In this document: positions 33,176 through 46,987 of the stretch, piece by piece | How the letters are laid out: each line of letters opens with the position of its first letter | How positions within the stretch are numbered: the stretch's first letter is position 1 | Assembly (NCBI RefSeq): GCF_036850765.1 | Contig: NC_089493.1 | Span: 296,063,849-296,127,848, forward strand | DNA: 64,000 nucleotides | Direction: 5' to 3' | DNA from: Saccopteryx bilineata | Taxonomy: Eukaryota > Chordata > Mammalia > Chiroptera > Emballonuridae | The notes under the pieces: generated by a model | Database searches by the model: none | What the model was told of the DNA's origin: nothing | What the model saw: only the letters and a program-made list of their open reading frames with translations | Position numbers and translations under genes: made by a program

Positions 33176-36100
33176 CGGGTGCAAGCTGTGTGCATAGATA
33201 TGTGAGCATGCCCACACGTCTGTGTACGAGCATACAGATGTATACGAGCACGTATGTATGTGCATGCACAGGTACGTGTAGGTGTGGTTCAGTGTAGGTG
33301 TGCACGTGTGTGTGTGTGGGAAACAGGACCTGTCTTTATCAACCCAGGTCGTTCTGAGAATCCTGGGGGAGGGTGGCAGGTGTGCCAGTGTCCTCAGCTG
33401 ACGTCTGACAAGGTGTGTACCAGGGAAATCCCAGGTGCTGCGGGCGCCTGAGATGGAATGAGGGGTGATTCGAGTCTTTCTTTTTTTTCTTTTGTTCTGT
33501 TTTTATATTGCAGTGAATTCATAAAACGCATCTGTGTAGGATGAAGTGTACAGGTCTAATCAGTGGAGAAGGAAACAGTGACCCCCATCTGTGAAGTGAG
33601 GACTATTAACTATTAGGAGGAAGTCAAAATTCTATCTCCACTTCATCTCCTGCAGGGACGGGAAAAAGAAAATCTAGTGGGTTAAGATATGAAACGAAAT
33701 AATACCATAACTAGAAGGAAACTCAGCTCAGGATCTGACCTCAAAGAGGGAAAATCCTCCATAAACATTGTGACTAAACCCAAGATTGGAGTATGTAAAC
33801 ATTCGATGATTCTGTGTGTGAAACAGTAGCCCAGGGAAATCTGAAAGGAAAACACAAGCTGGGGAAGGCATTTGCAACGCATGTGGCCAGTCATTAGTGT
33901 GCTCTTTCTAAAGAGGAAAGAGATCAGGACCTGGCTGGTTGGCTCAGCGGTAGAGCATCATCCCAGCGTGTGGAAGTCCTGGGTTCGATTCCCGGTCAGG
34001 GCACACAGGAGAAGCGCCCATCTGCTTCTCCACTCCTCCCCCTCTCCTTCCTCTCTGTCTCTCTCTTCCCCTCCCGCAGCCAAGGCTCCATTGGTTCGAG
34101 CACATCGGTTCCAGGTGCTGAGGGTGCCTCTCTGGAGCCTCCACCTCAGGTGTTAAAAATAGCTTGGTTTGGGGGCACATGTGGGAGTCTGTCTCTCTAT
34201 CTCCCCTCCTCTCACTTGGAAAAAAAAGAAAAAAGAAAGAGATCGATGTCTCTGGACTCATTAAAGGAGGAGGAGTATCACAAAGGACAAGAGGGAACTT
34301 CTTCAACCCCCTTTCCCTTTATTTTTCCTTTTCTTCACATCTTTTTCTCTTTAAAATAAAATGCATAGAGCAATACTCGATATTTAAGCACTCCCTACAT
34401 GCCAAGCTTGGCTCTCGGTGCTCCACACGAATTAACTCCGCTGAACGCTCACCAGCCCAGGAACTGAGTCGGTTCTTTCACCCCCGTTCTACAGAGCGAG
34501 TCGCCGAGACGCACACACAGATGACACAGCCACGGTGCCACGCCGGGGTTTCAACCCCAGCCGTCTGGCTCTGGAGTTTGAGCACTCACTCCCTCTTGCG
34601 CCTGCGCTCGTGTAAAGAAGTGTGCACGAGCTCTAGGACGAGGCTGTGCAGCAGGGTTTGTGGTGACCGAGAAACCCCCACCCCTCTGGGGCTGGCGCCA
34701 CGCCCTCAGGGGAGCGGTCCCCTCTGCCCAGCCCCATTGTACTTAGGTTTCTGTCCTGCTTCCTCCGCTGAGAACCTCCGCGGCAAAGCACCGCGGTGAC
34801 CGCTGCGCTGCCAGATCCAGAGAACCACCACCTCTCGTCCTTTCTCTTGCTTGACCGCTCAGCTGCAGCTGGCCCCTCGGCTCACACCTTCCTTGAGGCT
34901 CTGTTCCTCGATTCGTCCGATACCGACTCCTCCCGGCTTCTGCCTCGACTCCTCTGCCTCTGTTTGCCCGTTTTCTCTCTGCTCAGACTTTAAACAGGGG
35001 GCGTTCCGGTTCAGGTCCCGGCGGGGGGGGGGGGGGATGGCGCTTACTTCCGAGTCCGGAGTGATGCTGCCCACTAGCCCCGGCCTCAGCTGCTTCCTGG
35101 ACGCTTCCACCTGGCTCCCCAAAGGCACAACCACCTGGGTATGTCCCGGAAGGAAGCGATCATCTGTCTTCTCCCCCAGACCTCCCCCTCCTCTTGTAGG
35201 CCCTAGTTTCGAGCCTGCCACCTCCATCCACCCCGCGGCCCCAGCCAGAACCTGAATTATCAGCCTGACTCCCCCCACCCTGGCCCTTCCTCCCTGACCT
35301 TGGTTGTCGAGCTCTGCTGCCTCCTGTTGTAATCTCTCTCAAACCTCTTCACTTCTGCTCGTGGCCTCCGCTGCCGTGGCCTCCGCTGAGATGCCTATCG
35401 CTTCTCTCTAGAATGACTATAAACGCGCTGCTTGCAGTATCCTGATTACACTCAGCCAAGGGGATGTTTCAGAAGATTTCGTTACACGGCTTACAATCCT
35501 TCCTGGGACCACTTGGCTACTGCTGTGCCCTTTGTCTGGACTGTCCTGCCCTGATAGTGCTTCCTGATCCTCGTCCTTCACGAATCTGTTGTCTAGAAAG
35601 CCTTCACCAACAGCTTCTGTCTGGGCTGCCATCCATCCATCCGTCCATCCATCCATCCATCCATCCATCCGTCCGTCCGTCCATCCATCCGTCCGTCCGT
35701 CCGTCCGTCCGTCCATCCATCCATCCATCCATCCGTCTGTCCGTCCGTCCGTCCATCCATCCATCCATCCATCCATCTATCCATCCATCCACCTATCCAT
35801 TCGTCCATCCGTCCATCCATCCATCCATCCATCCCTTACTGAGGATCTACTATCTCCCCAAGAACTGCACCTGTGGACAAGACAGGGAAGGTGTCTGTTC
35901 CCACAGAGCTAAGAAACCGCATTGCCAACGTGTATTGTCTTAAAGCTAAGACCTTGAAAGGCAGGTGTTCTGATGATGTGGTCATCTCTGAATATCCAGT
36001 GCTTTGGCCACACAGTGCCTCCAAGAAGGAAAGAAATTTTGTGAACTCCCTGATTAACCAGCCACTGAGTCCACTGGCTTAACATGCCCATCCAAAAAAC

Positions 36101-39100
36101 AAACAAAACATAAATAAGAAAGGAAGGAAGTCTACCTTGTTTGAACTTATTCTTAGTGACTCCCAACTGACCTCTCAGTAATCCCTGGGTTTTTTTTTTC
36201 TTCTTGTTGTTAAATGCTCATAAATCACACTGCAGCTGCCTGACCCGGCTCTGTAGCTTGCATTTTGTACATCTCAAATTAGGCAGAACAGAAAACCCAC
36301 CCAAGTCTCTGTTTACCCACCATTGGTAAAGAGAACATTGGCTGAACAATGTGGTGGGTATTTTCTGAGCTCGCAGCAGAGAACCAGAAGGCGGAATCCC
36401 TCGGTTCCTGGACTTTATTCTTAGCTCTCGTCACTGTCGTCCCCACGCCAACCCCCCCAACCCCTGGTCCGGTCCGCAGATGCCGTGAGAGGCGGAAGGC
36501 AGGACACAGCGAAGGGCTCAGGTAAGACTGTGACTGCAGATCCCAGCCCCTGCTCCAGCCGGCGGGTAAAACTGCTCAGGAAAGGCTGGCTCACCGTGCC
36601 CTCCGATCCGTTCCGATCCGATCTGATCCGGGAGTTGGTGAACAGAAGAACCAGTGACTCAGCGCTTCTAAGTGGCCCCACAAAGTCCTTGAAAGCCACA
36701 GTTTGAGCAGGTTGGGGCTCAAGACCTTTTTTTTTTTTTTTTCTTGGGCAATCACCCTGCACACAGCCAAGTGAGTACACGGAACTGCTCGTGTGAGAAC
36801 AAACTGCCCACACCAGAGTGCAGCCCCTGACCCACGTGGCCCCTTCGAGCGGCTGGGTCCCCAGACCCCCGAACTGATGGCTTCCCCTGGGCACCACGCA
36901 ACACTGAGGCCACCAACGTCCTCTGGAATCTCACCATTCCAGAGGAAATGTCTCCACACCAATGTCACTTCCTCAGGAAAGCACTGCTTGAACTCCCCAA
37001 ACCTCCCCGTCCCCCATTTAAAAATAGCCCTTGGCCGAGCATCCCCCACGAGACGCCCCCCATCCCAGCATCTTGCCTTTCTCCTCGTTAGCACCTGTGA
37101 CAATTACAATTAACCACTTGGGTGCTCTTTCTCGTTTGCCATTGGTTCTCTCTGCTAGACCCTAAGTTCCCACAGGACAGGGACAGGGTCTTCCACACCG
37201 ATGTGATCCCAATGTCTAGGTCCTAGGAGGGCTCAGAAAACGCTGGTTGGGTGGATGGATAAATAATGGGTGGATATACCAGCGCCGGTGCCCACCCACC
37301 CTGCCACCTTCTACCCTCCCATGAAGCCCTCGGGCACGGCTGTGCTAAGCCCTGTGTGTCCTGCCGGCCCGGCCTTACTCTCGTTCGAGGGAACGCTCTT
37401 GGCTTCTCACTCATGCAGAACGAGTCAGGTTTATGAAGCGGAGGTTCCCGGCCTGGCTGCCTCTTAGAATAATAACCAGTGGCGTTTGGTACAAGATACA
37501 GATCAGAGGCTGATGGTCAACCAGGCTTGGGAAATGCGGCTCTGGAGGTCAAGTTGGTGAGGGGTGAAAGTGAGAAGTTTAACGGGGACGTTTAAGGTTG
37601 GATATGAACAGAGATATAAACCGACAGCCCTCAAGGAGAATTTCCCCTCTACACATAGGTAAAAAATAATAATGGCCCTGGCCGGTTGGCTCAGTGGTAG
37701 AGCGTCGGCCTGGCGTACAGAAGTCCTGGATTCGATTCCCGGCCAGGGCACACAGGAGAAGCGCCCATCTGCTTCTCCACCCCACCCCCTCTCCTTCCTT
37801 CCGAGGCTCCATTGGAGCAAAGATGGCCCGGGCGCTGGGGATGGCTCCTTGGCCTCTGCCCCAGGCGCTAGAGTGGCTCTGGTTGCGGCAGAGCGACGCC
37901 CCGAGGGGCAGATCATCGCCGGGCGCATGCGGGAGTCTGTCTGACTGTCTCTCCCCGTTTCTAGGTTCGGGAAAATACAAAAAAATAAAATAATAATAAT
38001 AATAATAATAGTGCCGCTAAGGACTGTCATAATGAGAATAGCTACCATTTTTTGGGCTTGACAGATTAGCAGAGATTAAAAGTGGGTTAATAATCCCCGT
38101 GTTGACGAGGGTGCCGAAGACCAGCCACCCGGCCACGTGGCCGGCGAGGGGACGGCCGGCCCCACAGAGCGCATGCTCTCCGACGCGCCTCGAGGAAGCA
38201 GCCCGACACACCCACACGCCGTCCCGTCACACCCTGACTGAGCTGTGGTGGGTAAGGACCTAGCGCGGACGAAGAGGGCATCGTTCAATAACTCTCCGTG
38301 CCGTGGAGGGTCTGGGTCTTTAAGAAGCAGGAGGCGGGTCTATGGGTGCTGATACAGGAGCCACCGCCAAGCTATCGGGGTCAGGGGGAAAGCGGGGTAT
38401 AAGAGAGTTCTGGAGAAATGCTTATACCGACTTGGCGAGCACGATGCCCGATGCCAGGGTCGGCCCAGGCCCAGCAGCAAGGGCGAGAGGGAGGAAGGCG
38501 CCCGGAGGGCAGGGCTGGAGGGAGGGAGACGGCGGCCCCCGTGTGGCCCTTGCTGCGGTTTGGGTCTTTCGCTCTGTGTGCGTCCTCCCTTTGACCACGT
38601 TCTTACGCTCATTCTAGATGGTCTGACCTCCGCGCCGTACACCTGACGCTTATATGAAATGATATTGAACGTAAACAGAAATAAAAAAAAAAGAGATTAT
38701 AAAAAAGAGTCATTCTATTAGAGAGAGAGTGCGCGCGCGAGAGAGGGGAGCAGAAGTGGAAGGAAATTTTGTTACCTCACTGAGTAACCAGCCACTGAGT
38801 CTCCCAGCTTAACACACTCATCCAGAAACCAAGTGAAACATGCAGCATGGAAGACCCGGCTTGGCCCCTAGAAGCGAACTTCTCGCCGACCCTCTGCCCG
38901 CACCGGGCACGGCTGACCCGAGGCCTGGAGCCCGCCGCCCGGATGCGTTTCTGTTGACAGGTGTGTGTGTCCTCAGCACCGAGTGAGGTCGGACAGGGTC
39001 CAACACTTGAGGCAGAAGGGGGTTCTTGGTAAACGGGGTGAAACTAAGGGACGTGGGGGCGGGCTACATGAACCTCTGAGCTCCCGGCGGCCTTCTATTC

Positions 39101-40321
39101 GCCTTTAAATAGTGTCCACGTGCCTCGTGAGCCTCCCGGTGGCCCCAGAAGAAAGCCGTCGGCCTGCTCTATCTGTATCACTGGCGGGGGGACTGTCAAG
39201 CGCCTGACACCGTGCTTCCAGCACACACTCCCTCCGTACATGCTGGTGTCTGGTCTCTGGCACAAGGAAGGTTTCCTCCGTTTCTTTCCCCCCACGGGCC
39301 TCTTGTCCGAGTTCACCCGCACGAAGAGACAGGGAGAGCCTAGCCTACCTGTTGTGTAACCACCGGAACACCCGGTGGGGTGCCCGTGGGCAAATGCGGG
39401 AACCCCTTGCCTTTGGAAACCCAACGTTCTTTCCCATTCGCTGCACCTCATGGGTCAGCCTTGAAAATAAAATAAAAAACCATCTGCGCTTCTCCCCGAG
39501 TCCCCGGAGATGCGAGGAGGCTCTTACCAGGTGCATGCCTATGGAGGTGGCCATCGCGGTCTCCACCTCTGTGCCCACGTCCTCGATGAACGGGTACTCG
39601 TCCTGCCGGTGGACAATCACCTTGGCCCCGGTGGAGGACACCAGGAAGGGGTTATACTCCTCTTCGTTTATGTACAAGATGACCTGCAGCCCTGGGGGGG
39701 GGGAGGGAGGAACAAGGCGGCTCCTTGTGGTGAAAGGCCCCAGAACACACCCTGTGGCAGCCCACCTCCCTCCCTCCCTCCTTGGGAGGCTCCAGACGCA
39801 GGCCCAGGCATTGTCCTGCAGGGGAGGACCACCGGCCCAGGCCAGGCAGGAAGCCCCACGAGGGGATGGGGTCCTGCCGGCCTTGCTCGAAATGGGGGCT
39901 CACAAACAGCCTCACTCCCGCGGCTCCGCTGGCTGTCAGGGAACTGCCGCCCTGCCTGCCCAGACAAGCGTCCCCGCCTGGTGCTTGAGAGAGGGGAGCT
40001 CTGCTGAGCCCTGCGGGGGGGGGGGGGGGGGGGCAGCACGGAGTCTGCTGCTGGGGAAACCCTTGGGGGCGGGGAGGGGGGCGGAGCTGTGGGGGGGCCT
40101 CCCACCACATCATTGACCTGACTTCCCACCCCTGCGTCCGTCCGTCTGTCTGCTCTGCACCCAGCAGCCAGCCAGCCAGAGGGACCGTCCTGAAAATCAG
40201 AACCCCGACAGGCTCAGGTCCTTGTCTAAAACCCTTCGGTGGCCTCTCTCTGTGCGCGATGCCCCAGGGTAGGACCCGGCTGCCCTGAGGCCATTGCTTC
40301 CTCCCCTCCCCCTCCCTCCTC

Positions 40322-40364
<43 letters not shown>

Positions 40365-43140
40365 AAGCTCCAAACACAAGCACGCTGGTCTTCCTGGTCT
40401 TAGATCACATCATACTCACTTCCTTCTCATGGTCTTATGTTGGTTGGTGCCCAGAACACCCTTCTGCGGACCTTACCACGGGTCGTCTCGTCCCTACACA
40501 AGACTCCCATCCTGACCCGGGCGCCTCTCTCTCCGCCCGGCATGCGGCAGGATTTGTAACTGGGCAAGGTCCGTGTGCCTGTTGGCTCCTCTGTGACCCG
40601 TCCCTCTTGGCTAACACACACGTCCCCTGTGAGCGGACACAGCATATGTCCTGCTCACCGCGCCGTCCCTGGCCCCTGGGCGCAGGCCTGGCATCCACCC
40701 CACTCTCAGTAAGTGATTTTGGTAAATGAGGGAGCCAGTGAGCAGGGCCTCCAGGGGCCGAAGAAGAGCCTGTACGTCGAGAGTTACTCTTTTTTTTTTT
40801 TTTTTTTGCACTTTTCTGAAGCTGGAAACGGGGAGAGACAGTCAGACAGACTCCCGCATGCACCCGACCGGGATCCACCCGGCACGCCCACCAGGGGCTA
40901 CGCTCTACCCACCAGGGGCGACCAGAGCCACTCTAGCGCCTGGGGCAGAGGCCAAGGAGCCATCCCTAGCGCCCAGGCCATCCCTGCTCCAATGGAGCCT
41001 TGGCTGCGGGAGGGGAAGAGAGAGACAGAGAGGAAGGGGGGGGGGCGGAGAAGCAAATGGGCGCTTCTCCTATGTCCCCTGGCCGGGAATCAAACCCGGG
41101 TCCCCCGCACGCCAGGCCGACGCTCCACCGCTGAGCCAACCAGCCAGGGCCGAGAGTTATTCTTGTTGGAGGAGAGCCAAAGCCCGGGGGACTTTCTGCT
41201 CCCATCCCGGGGAAGTGAAGGTCAAGGCCAAGCCTACGTGACTGAGGCCCTGGTGTCCAGGGAAGGCCCCGAGGACGTGGGTGTGTGGCCCTGCTGGAGC
41301 TTTCTGCGGGTCAGGACTCAGACAGCAGATGGATGGTGCTATGTCTCAGAAAGGGCAAGAGAAATCTAATCTGTCTTGCCAAACTAAATAATAAAATTGG
41401 ACACTGGATTCTGCTTGTTAGTTTCTCAGGCAAGATGACAGATTTCTGCTTAATCAATCGGACAGCCGATCTCACCAAGGCACCTCAGTCCTGGAGAGAC
41501 TGGGGTCCTCCGCCGGCAGTGTTGTTGCTGCCTCAGTCCTGGAGAGACTGGGGTCCTCCGCCGGCAGTGTTGTTGCTGCCTCAGTCCTGGAGAGACTGGG
41601 GTCCTCCGCCGGCAGTGTTGTTGCTGCCTCAGTCCTGGAGAGACTGGGGTCCTCCGCCGGCAGTGTTGTTGCTGCCTCAGTCCTGGAGAGACTGGGGTCC
41701 TCCGCCGGCAGTGTTGTTGCTGCCTCAGTCCTGGAGAGACTGGGGTCCTCCGCCGGCAGTGTTGTTGCTGCCTCAGTCCTGGAGAGACTGGGGTCCTCCG
41801 CCGGCAGTGTTGTTGCTGCCTCAGTCCTGGAGAGACTGGGGTCCTCCGCCGGCAGTGTTGTTGCTGCCTCAGTCCTGGAGAGACTGGGGTCCTCCGCCGG
41901 CAGTGTTGTTGCTGCCTCAGTCCTGGAGAGACTGGGGTCCTCCGCCGGCAGTGTTGTTGCTGCCTCAGTCCTGGAGAGACTGGGGTCCTCCGCCGGCAGT
42001 GTTGTTGCTGCCTCAGTCCTGGAGAGACTGGGGTCCTCCGCCGGCAGTGTTGTTGCTGCCTCAGTCCTGGAGAGACTGGGGTCCTCCGCCGGCAGTGTTG
42101 TTGCTGCCTCAGTCCTGGAGAGACTGGGGTCCTCCGCCGGCAGTGTTGTTGCTGCCTCAGTCCTGGAGAGACTGGGGTCCTCCGCCGGCAGTGTTGTTGC
42201 TGCCTCAGTCCTGGAGAGACTGGGGTCCTCCGCCGGCAGTGTTGTTGCTGCCTCAGTCCTGGAGAGACTGGGGTCCTCCGCCGGCAGTGTTGTTGCTGCC
42301 TCAGTCCTGGAGAGACTGGGGTCCTCCGCCGGCAGTGTTGTTGCTGCCTCGTTCCTTCGTGGGCTCCTCTTCAGGGAACCCTGAACATTGACAACAATTC
42401 TGGTTTTGTTTTGTTTTTCTTCCATTTGCAGATAAAGGAGCCAAAGCCCAGAGTGGGGAAGTGACTTGCTGGATGTCACACAGCACGCAAGGAGCAGAGG
42501 CAGGCCAGGCAAGTCTTCCCGCTGAAGTACGTGCCCTCGGTGGTGGTTCCTTGCCGACGTGGCAGGAAGCCGGCCAACACGGTGGCACGGGCTAGGAGTC
42601 CAGGTGGGGCTTTCCTCCACGACGATGACGTAGGCCTGGCTTTCCCTGTGGGCGTGTCCCCGTAGATCCCTCACGCTCAGTTTGCTTAGGACCTCTCAGG
42701 GATCCCTCTGGGTGGGTGAGCCCGGGCAAGCTGTCGAGGGCCTGCCTCCCCTGCAGGCTCAGGTGTGGGGCAGCAGACACGGCGCACCAGGGAGAGCGGA
42801 AGAGCGGCCACCGTCGCCGTGACAACCACAGCGGGCGCTCCCTGTGTGCTTTATGTGTGTGGTAAACTGAACGCGTCCCCTTCTCCCCACCTTCGTAGGG
42901 TGAAACCCCTAATATGACTTGTATTTGGAGACAGGGCCTTTAGGAAACTAATGAGAGTTAAATGAAGTCATCAGGGTAAGCACTAATCCCATGCGACTGG
43001 TGTCCTTATAGGAAGAGGAAGAGCCCTGGCTGGTTGGCTCAGTGGTAGAGCGTTGCCGGGTGTGTGGAAGTCCCGGGTTCGATTCCCGGTCAGGGCACAC
43101 AGGAGAAGCACCCATCTGCTTCTCCACCCCTTCCCTTTCC

Positions 43141-43195
<55 letters not shown>

Positions 43196-46100
43196 CCCCC
43201 TCCTCCTCCTAGTCCTACAGCCATGGTCAATTGGAGCAAGTTGGCCCCAGGCGCTGAGGATGGCTTCATGGCCTCTGCTTCAGGCGCTAGAGTAGCTCGG
43301 TTGCTGAGCAACAGAGCAGCACCTCAGATGGGCAGAGCATCGCCCCATTTGGGGCTTGCTGGGTAGATCCCAGTTGGGGCACATGCAGGAGTCTATCTCT
43401 CTGCCTCCCTGCTTCTCACTTAAGAAAAGGAAAAAAAAAGGAAGAAAAAGAAGAGGGAGAGACACCAGAGAAAGCTCTGTCTCTCTGCACGCCACAGAGG
43501 AAGGGCCACGTGAGGACACGGTGAGGAAGCTGGCTGACCTGCTAGCCAGGAAGAGAGGCCTCACCAAACACCAAATCCGCCAGCACCTTGACCGTGGGTT
43601 TCCAGCCTCCAGAATTGTGGGAGCATAAACGTCTGTTGCTTAAGTCACCCCATCGGTGATGCTTTGCCACGACAGCCTGGGCAGACTCATCCAGTGGGTC
43701 AGGCTCTACTCCAAGCGCTTCACACGCTCTCTCCAGTCTTCTCAGCGACCTCCCCTCAGAGCTGTTACGAGCGTCCCCACTTCAGAGATGTGTACAAGGT
43801 TTTGGCTCCAGCATCTGCCGTCCTCTCAGCCATCAAGACCAAGGCCCGGTGTTTGCCTTCCTCATCTCCTGCTCAGTGTGTCTGGGTGTCCGTCCCCCTG
43901 GAAGTTGCCGGCCTCGCCTCTCTCACTCCAGCGACAAGATAAAACCGGGGTGGGTTCCCAGGAGAAATCCCAGCCATGTCGAGGCTGCTCTCTCAGAAGT
44001 CGAGAGGAGATGTCCAAAAGGGGGGGGCGGGAGGTACCAATGAATCCTGACCAGGCGGTGGCGCAGCAGATAGAGCGTCGGACTGGGACGCGGAGGACCC
44101 AGGTTCGAAACCCCGAGGTCGCCGGCTTGAGTGCAGGCTCATCTGGTTTGAGCAAAGCTCACCAGCTTGAGCCCAAGGTTGCTGGCTCGAGCAAGGGGTC
44201 ACTCAGTCTGCTGGAGTCCCCCTCCCCTTGGTCAAGGCACAAATGAGAAAGCAATTAATGAACAACTAAGGTGCCACAATGAAGAATTGATGCTCCTCAT
44301 CTCTCTCCCTATCTGTCCCTCTCTGTGTCTCTCTCTGTCTCTGTCACAAAACAAACAAACAAGCAAACAAAGATACCAGTGAGGAAGGGACCAACACAGA
44401 CGGTGATGGAAACGGTGAAATGGGAAAGTGTTGCCCCTGGTCCAGCCAGGCGGGAAGACCCTCCACCCCTGGAAAGCTCAGGCATCCCCTGTTGTCCACC
44501 GCACCCGATTTCCTTACCATATTCGCTGCCCCCCATGGAGGTGCTGTGGATGGTCTCGTTTTCTTTGTTGTTGAACGTGTAGCAATTCCCGTACATTGGA
44601 TGGTGGAAAAGGGTGAAGTTCCTATATGGGGGTGAGAACATGAGTCAGAAGGGGCTGGGCTGGGAACCTCCCCCTGCTCACGTGTTGGAGCTGAAGTCTG
44701 AGTGGGCAGCGGTGACAGTGAACAAGGGACAGTGGACAGGACTCTCTCTCCCCCACTTTTCTCTCGTAAGTGACAGAAGGGACCTCCCATCCAGGCTGAA
44801 GCAGGCTGGCTCTCTCTGTTCATCCGCCAGCCTCCACCTCCATCTGACCTGGTACTTCTTGTGCCGTACGCCGGCCCCAAATTCCTCTACTCTTGAAGTT
44901 CTCAGCCAACATTTGACCTTTTCCCATCCCAATCCCCAGTTTTAGGACATGATCAACATGATCTCGAGAGAAGGGGCCACATTATAGACCTCCCTGCCTC
45001 TCTGCCTCCCTCCCTCCCTCCCTCCCTCCCTCTGTGCTAGATCAGTGGTTCTCAGTCACTGGTATACATGAGGGTATCCTACAATCGTTGTACACATATG
45101 ATGAACTACTCTGTTTCTTTGAGTAATTTAATGCGACTACGATGACCTTGACCCTATGCCGTCTCCACCTTCCTCGCTGACTCTAGAACCCAGCTCCTGT
45201 GTAAGCCGTTTCCCAAAGGGCCGGGTCAGTGAGAAGCACTCTATTCCCTCCCAGGGACCCACAGCTGAGCGGCAGGTGCCCGCAGGGGTCCGCCCCTCAG
45301 AGCGAGCGGACCCCGGAGCCGAAGCCGAGGGGGCAGCCTTTCTCTCCTGACCTGGCATCACAGGACACCCCGTCAAAGAAGCAGGTGACCAGCAGCTCCT
45401 GGGCCGAGTAGCTCATGTTGATCTTCTTCTCCAGGGGCACCTGGGCCATGATGTTCATGTAGTGCAGCTTGTACCACTCCTGGATGGCGTTGACTCCCGA
45501 GCTGAAGGTGTAGACGGCGCAGTTGGACGTGTCGTTCGAACACTGCGAGTAGGGAAGAGATGCGGGAGGCTGAAGCCGTCGGCTCTGCCGCGGGCCTGCA
45601 GCAGGACCGTCAAGATGAGGAACTGAGACCCCAGGCGAGACCCTCGGGGGGGACAGGAAGGGGGTCCCTGGGCAAGGATGGGCTTCTCACATATGGGGGC
45701 TCAGGGACATCGTCCTCCAGCCTCAAAGAGCCAGGAAGGGAGTCAATGAGGAAGAAATGACTCCTCACCAGGTGAAAAGCAAAACTGGCCTCTTTGGGGT
45801 CCCCGCACATCCGGGCTATGGCTGATTATCATTACGGAGACCCTCCGGGACCCTCGCCATTCTCTACTGGGCTCCACAGTCTAAAACTCGGAATTACAGC
45901 CCAGACCCTGACAGCGTCTCCATGGGGTCCTGGGGGCGGCACTGCAGATCCATTCCGTCCCCTGCGGAACATTGACCAAAATACCTCCCTTCCTCGCCTC
46001 CTACGGCGATAGGGAAGAGCAGCGTTTAAAAGCTGTAAAATCAGGTGAGCTTCACAGGGAAATCGTGCCACACCCCAGATGCTCTCTTCTCGTGCAGGGC

Positions 46101-46940
46101 TTAGAAACTCTCCTGACAGGCATCAAAGGGTTGATTTGGGTCTCAAGGAGAACCTAGTGGGTGGCTTAGGAAAAGACGCAGTGACCGAGGGGGGGCCAGC
46201 TTTTCGGGACCTGGCGCTGGAGCAAGGAGGTCTCACAATCAGCATTCAAGGCTGGAAGGTGGAAACACGGCTCTCGTCCCACCCCGGCAGCTGGGGCAGA
46301 GAGAGGAAGGTGATCACTGAGTTTGCCCAGGGAGGCAATGGAACGCATTTCTGGTGACTGGCTATTTCTCCCAAGCCCCTCGAATGCGACCCAGAAGAAA
46401 AGTCAGGTGACAGCCCCTTCATGAAGGCAAGCGGTGCGGGGAACAATGGGTGTTTCCGGGTATTCGTTATTTCCTTCCTTCTGGTGTCTGTGCCCCAATT
46501 TTACGCTTTGGTGGCATTTCATGTCCCCCTGTGGATACAGTCTGGTGAAACTGTCCAGCAAAGGTCCCTGCCTTCTGTGAGCCAGCGTGACCCCTGCTCG
46601 GCCAATCAGCTACCTCAAGAGGGGATGTGAGCCTGACCAAGCGGTGGCGCAGTGGATAGAGCGTCGGACTGGGACGCCGAGGACCCAGGTTCGAGACCCC
46701 AAGGTCGCCAGCTTGAGTGCGGGCTCATCTGTTTTGAACAAAGCTCACCAGCTTGGACCCAGGGTTGCTGGCTGGAGTGGGGGTCACTCGGTCTGCTATA
46801 GCCCCCCGGTCAAGGCACATATGAGAAATCAATCAATGAACAATTAAGGTGCCACAATAAAGAATTGATGCTTCTCAATCTCTCTCCCTTCCTGTCTGTC
46901 TGTCTCTATCTGTCCCTCTCTTTGACTCTCTCTGTCTCTG

Positions 46941-46987
<47 letters not shown>

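Noticed and set aside
32455..33297. 280-codon Ser/Pro/Leu-rich open frame and antisense Gly/Glu/Arg frames
   Set aside because: Pure polypyrimidine microsatellite with no start context, splice sites or domain.
33929..34020. tRNA-like sequence with intact box A and box B
   Set aside because: It is the head of a group C SINE, with SINE body and tail attached. The same holds for the similar heads at 37674, 43024, 40792 and 59317.
35416..35943. Open frames of Ile-His-Pro-Ser or Asp-Gly-Trp-Met repeats
   Set aside because: Translation of the CCAT/CCGT tetranucleotide array.
41483..42346. CRISPR-like regular array
   Set aside because: Units are directly abutting identical repeats with no spacers, in a mammalian intron. 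This is a minisatellite.
41285..42674. Long open frames (368 and 400 codons) on both strands over the 48-bp repeats
   Set aside because: They are direct translations of a tandem repeat inside an SCNN1G intron. The unit length is divisible by three, so both strands stay open without selection.
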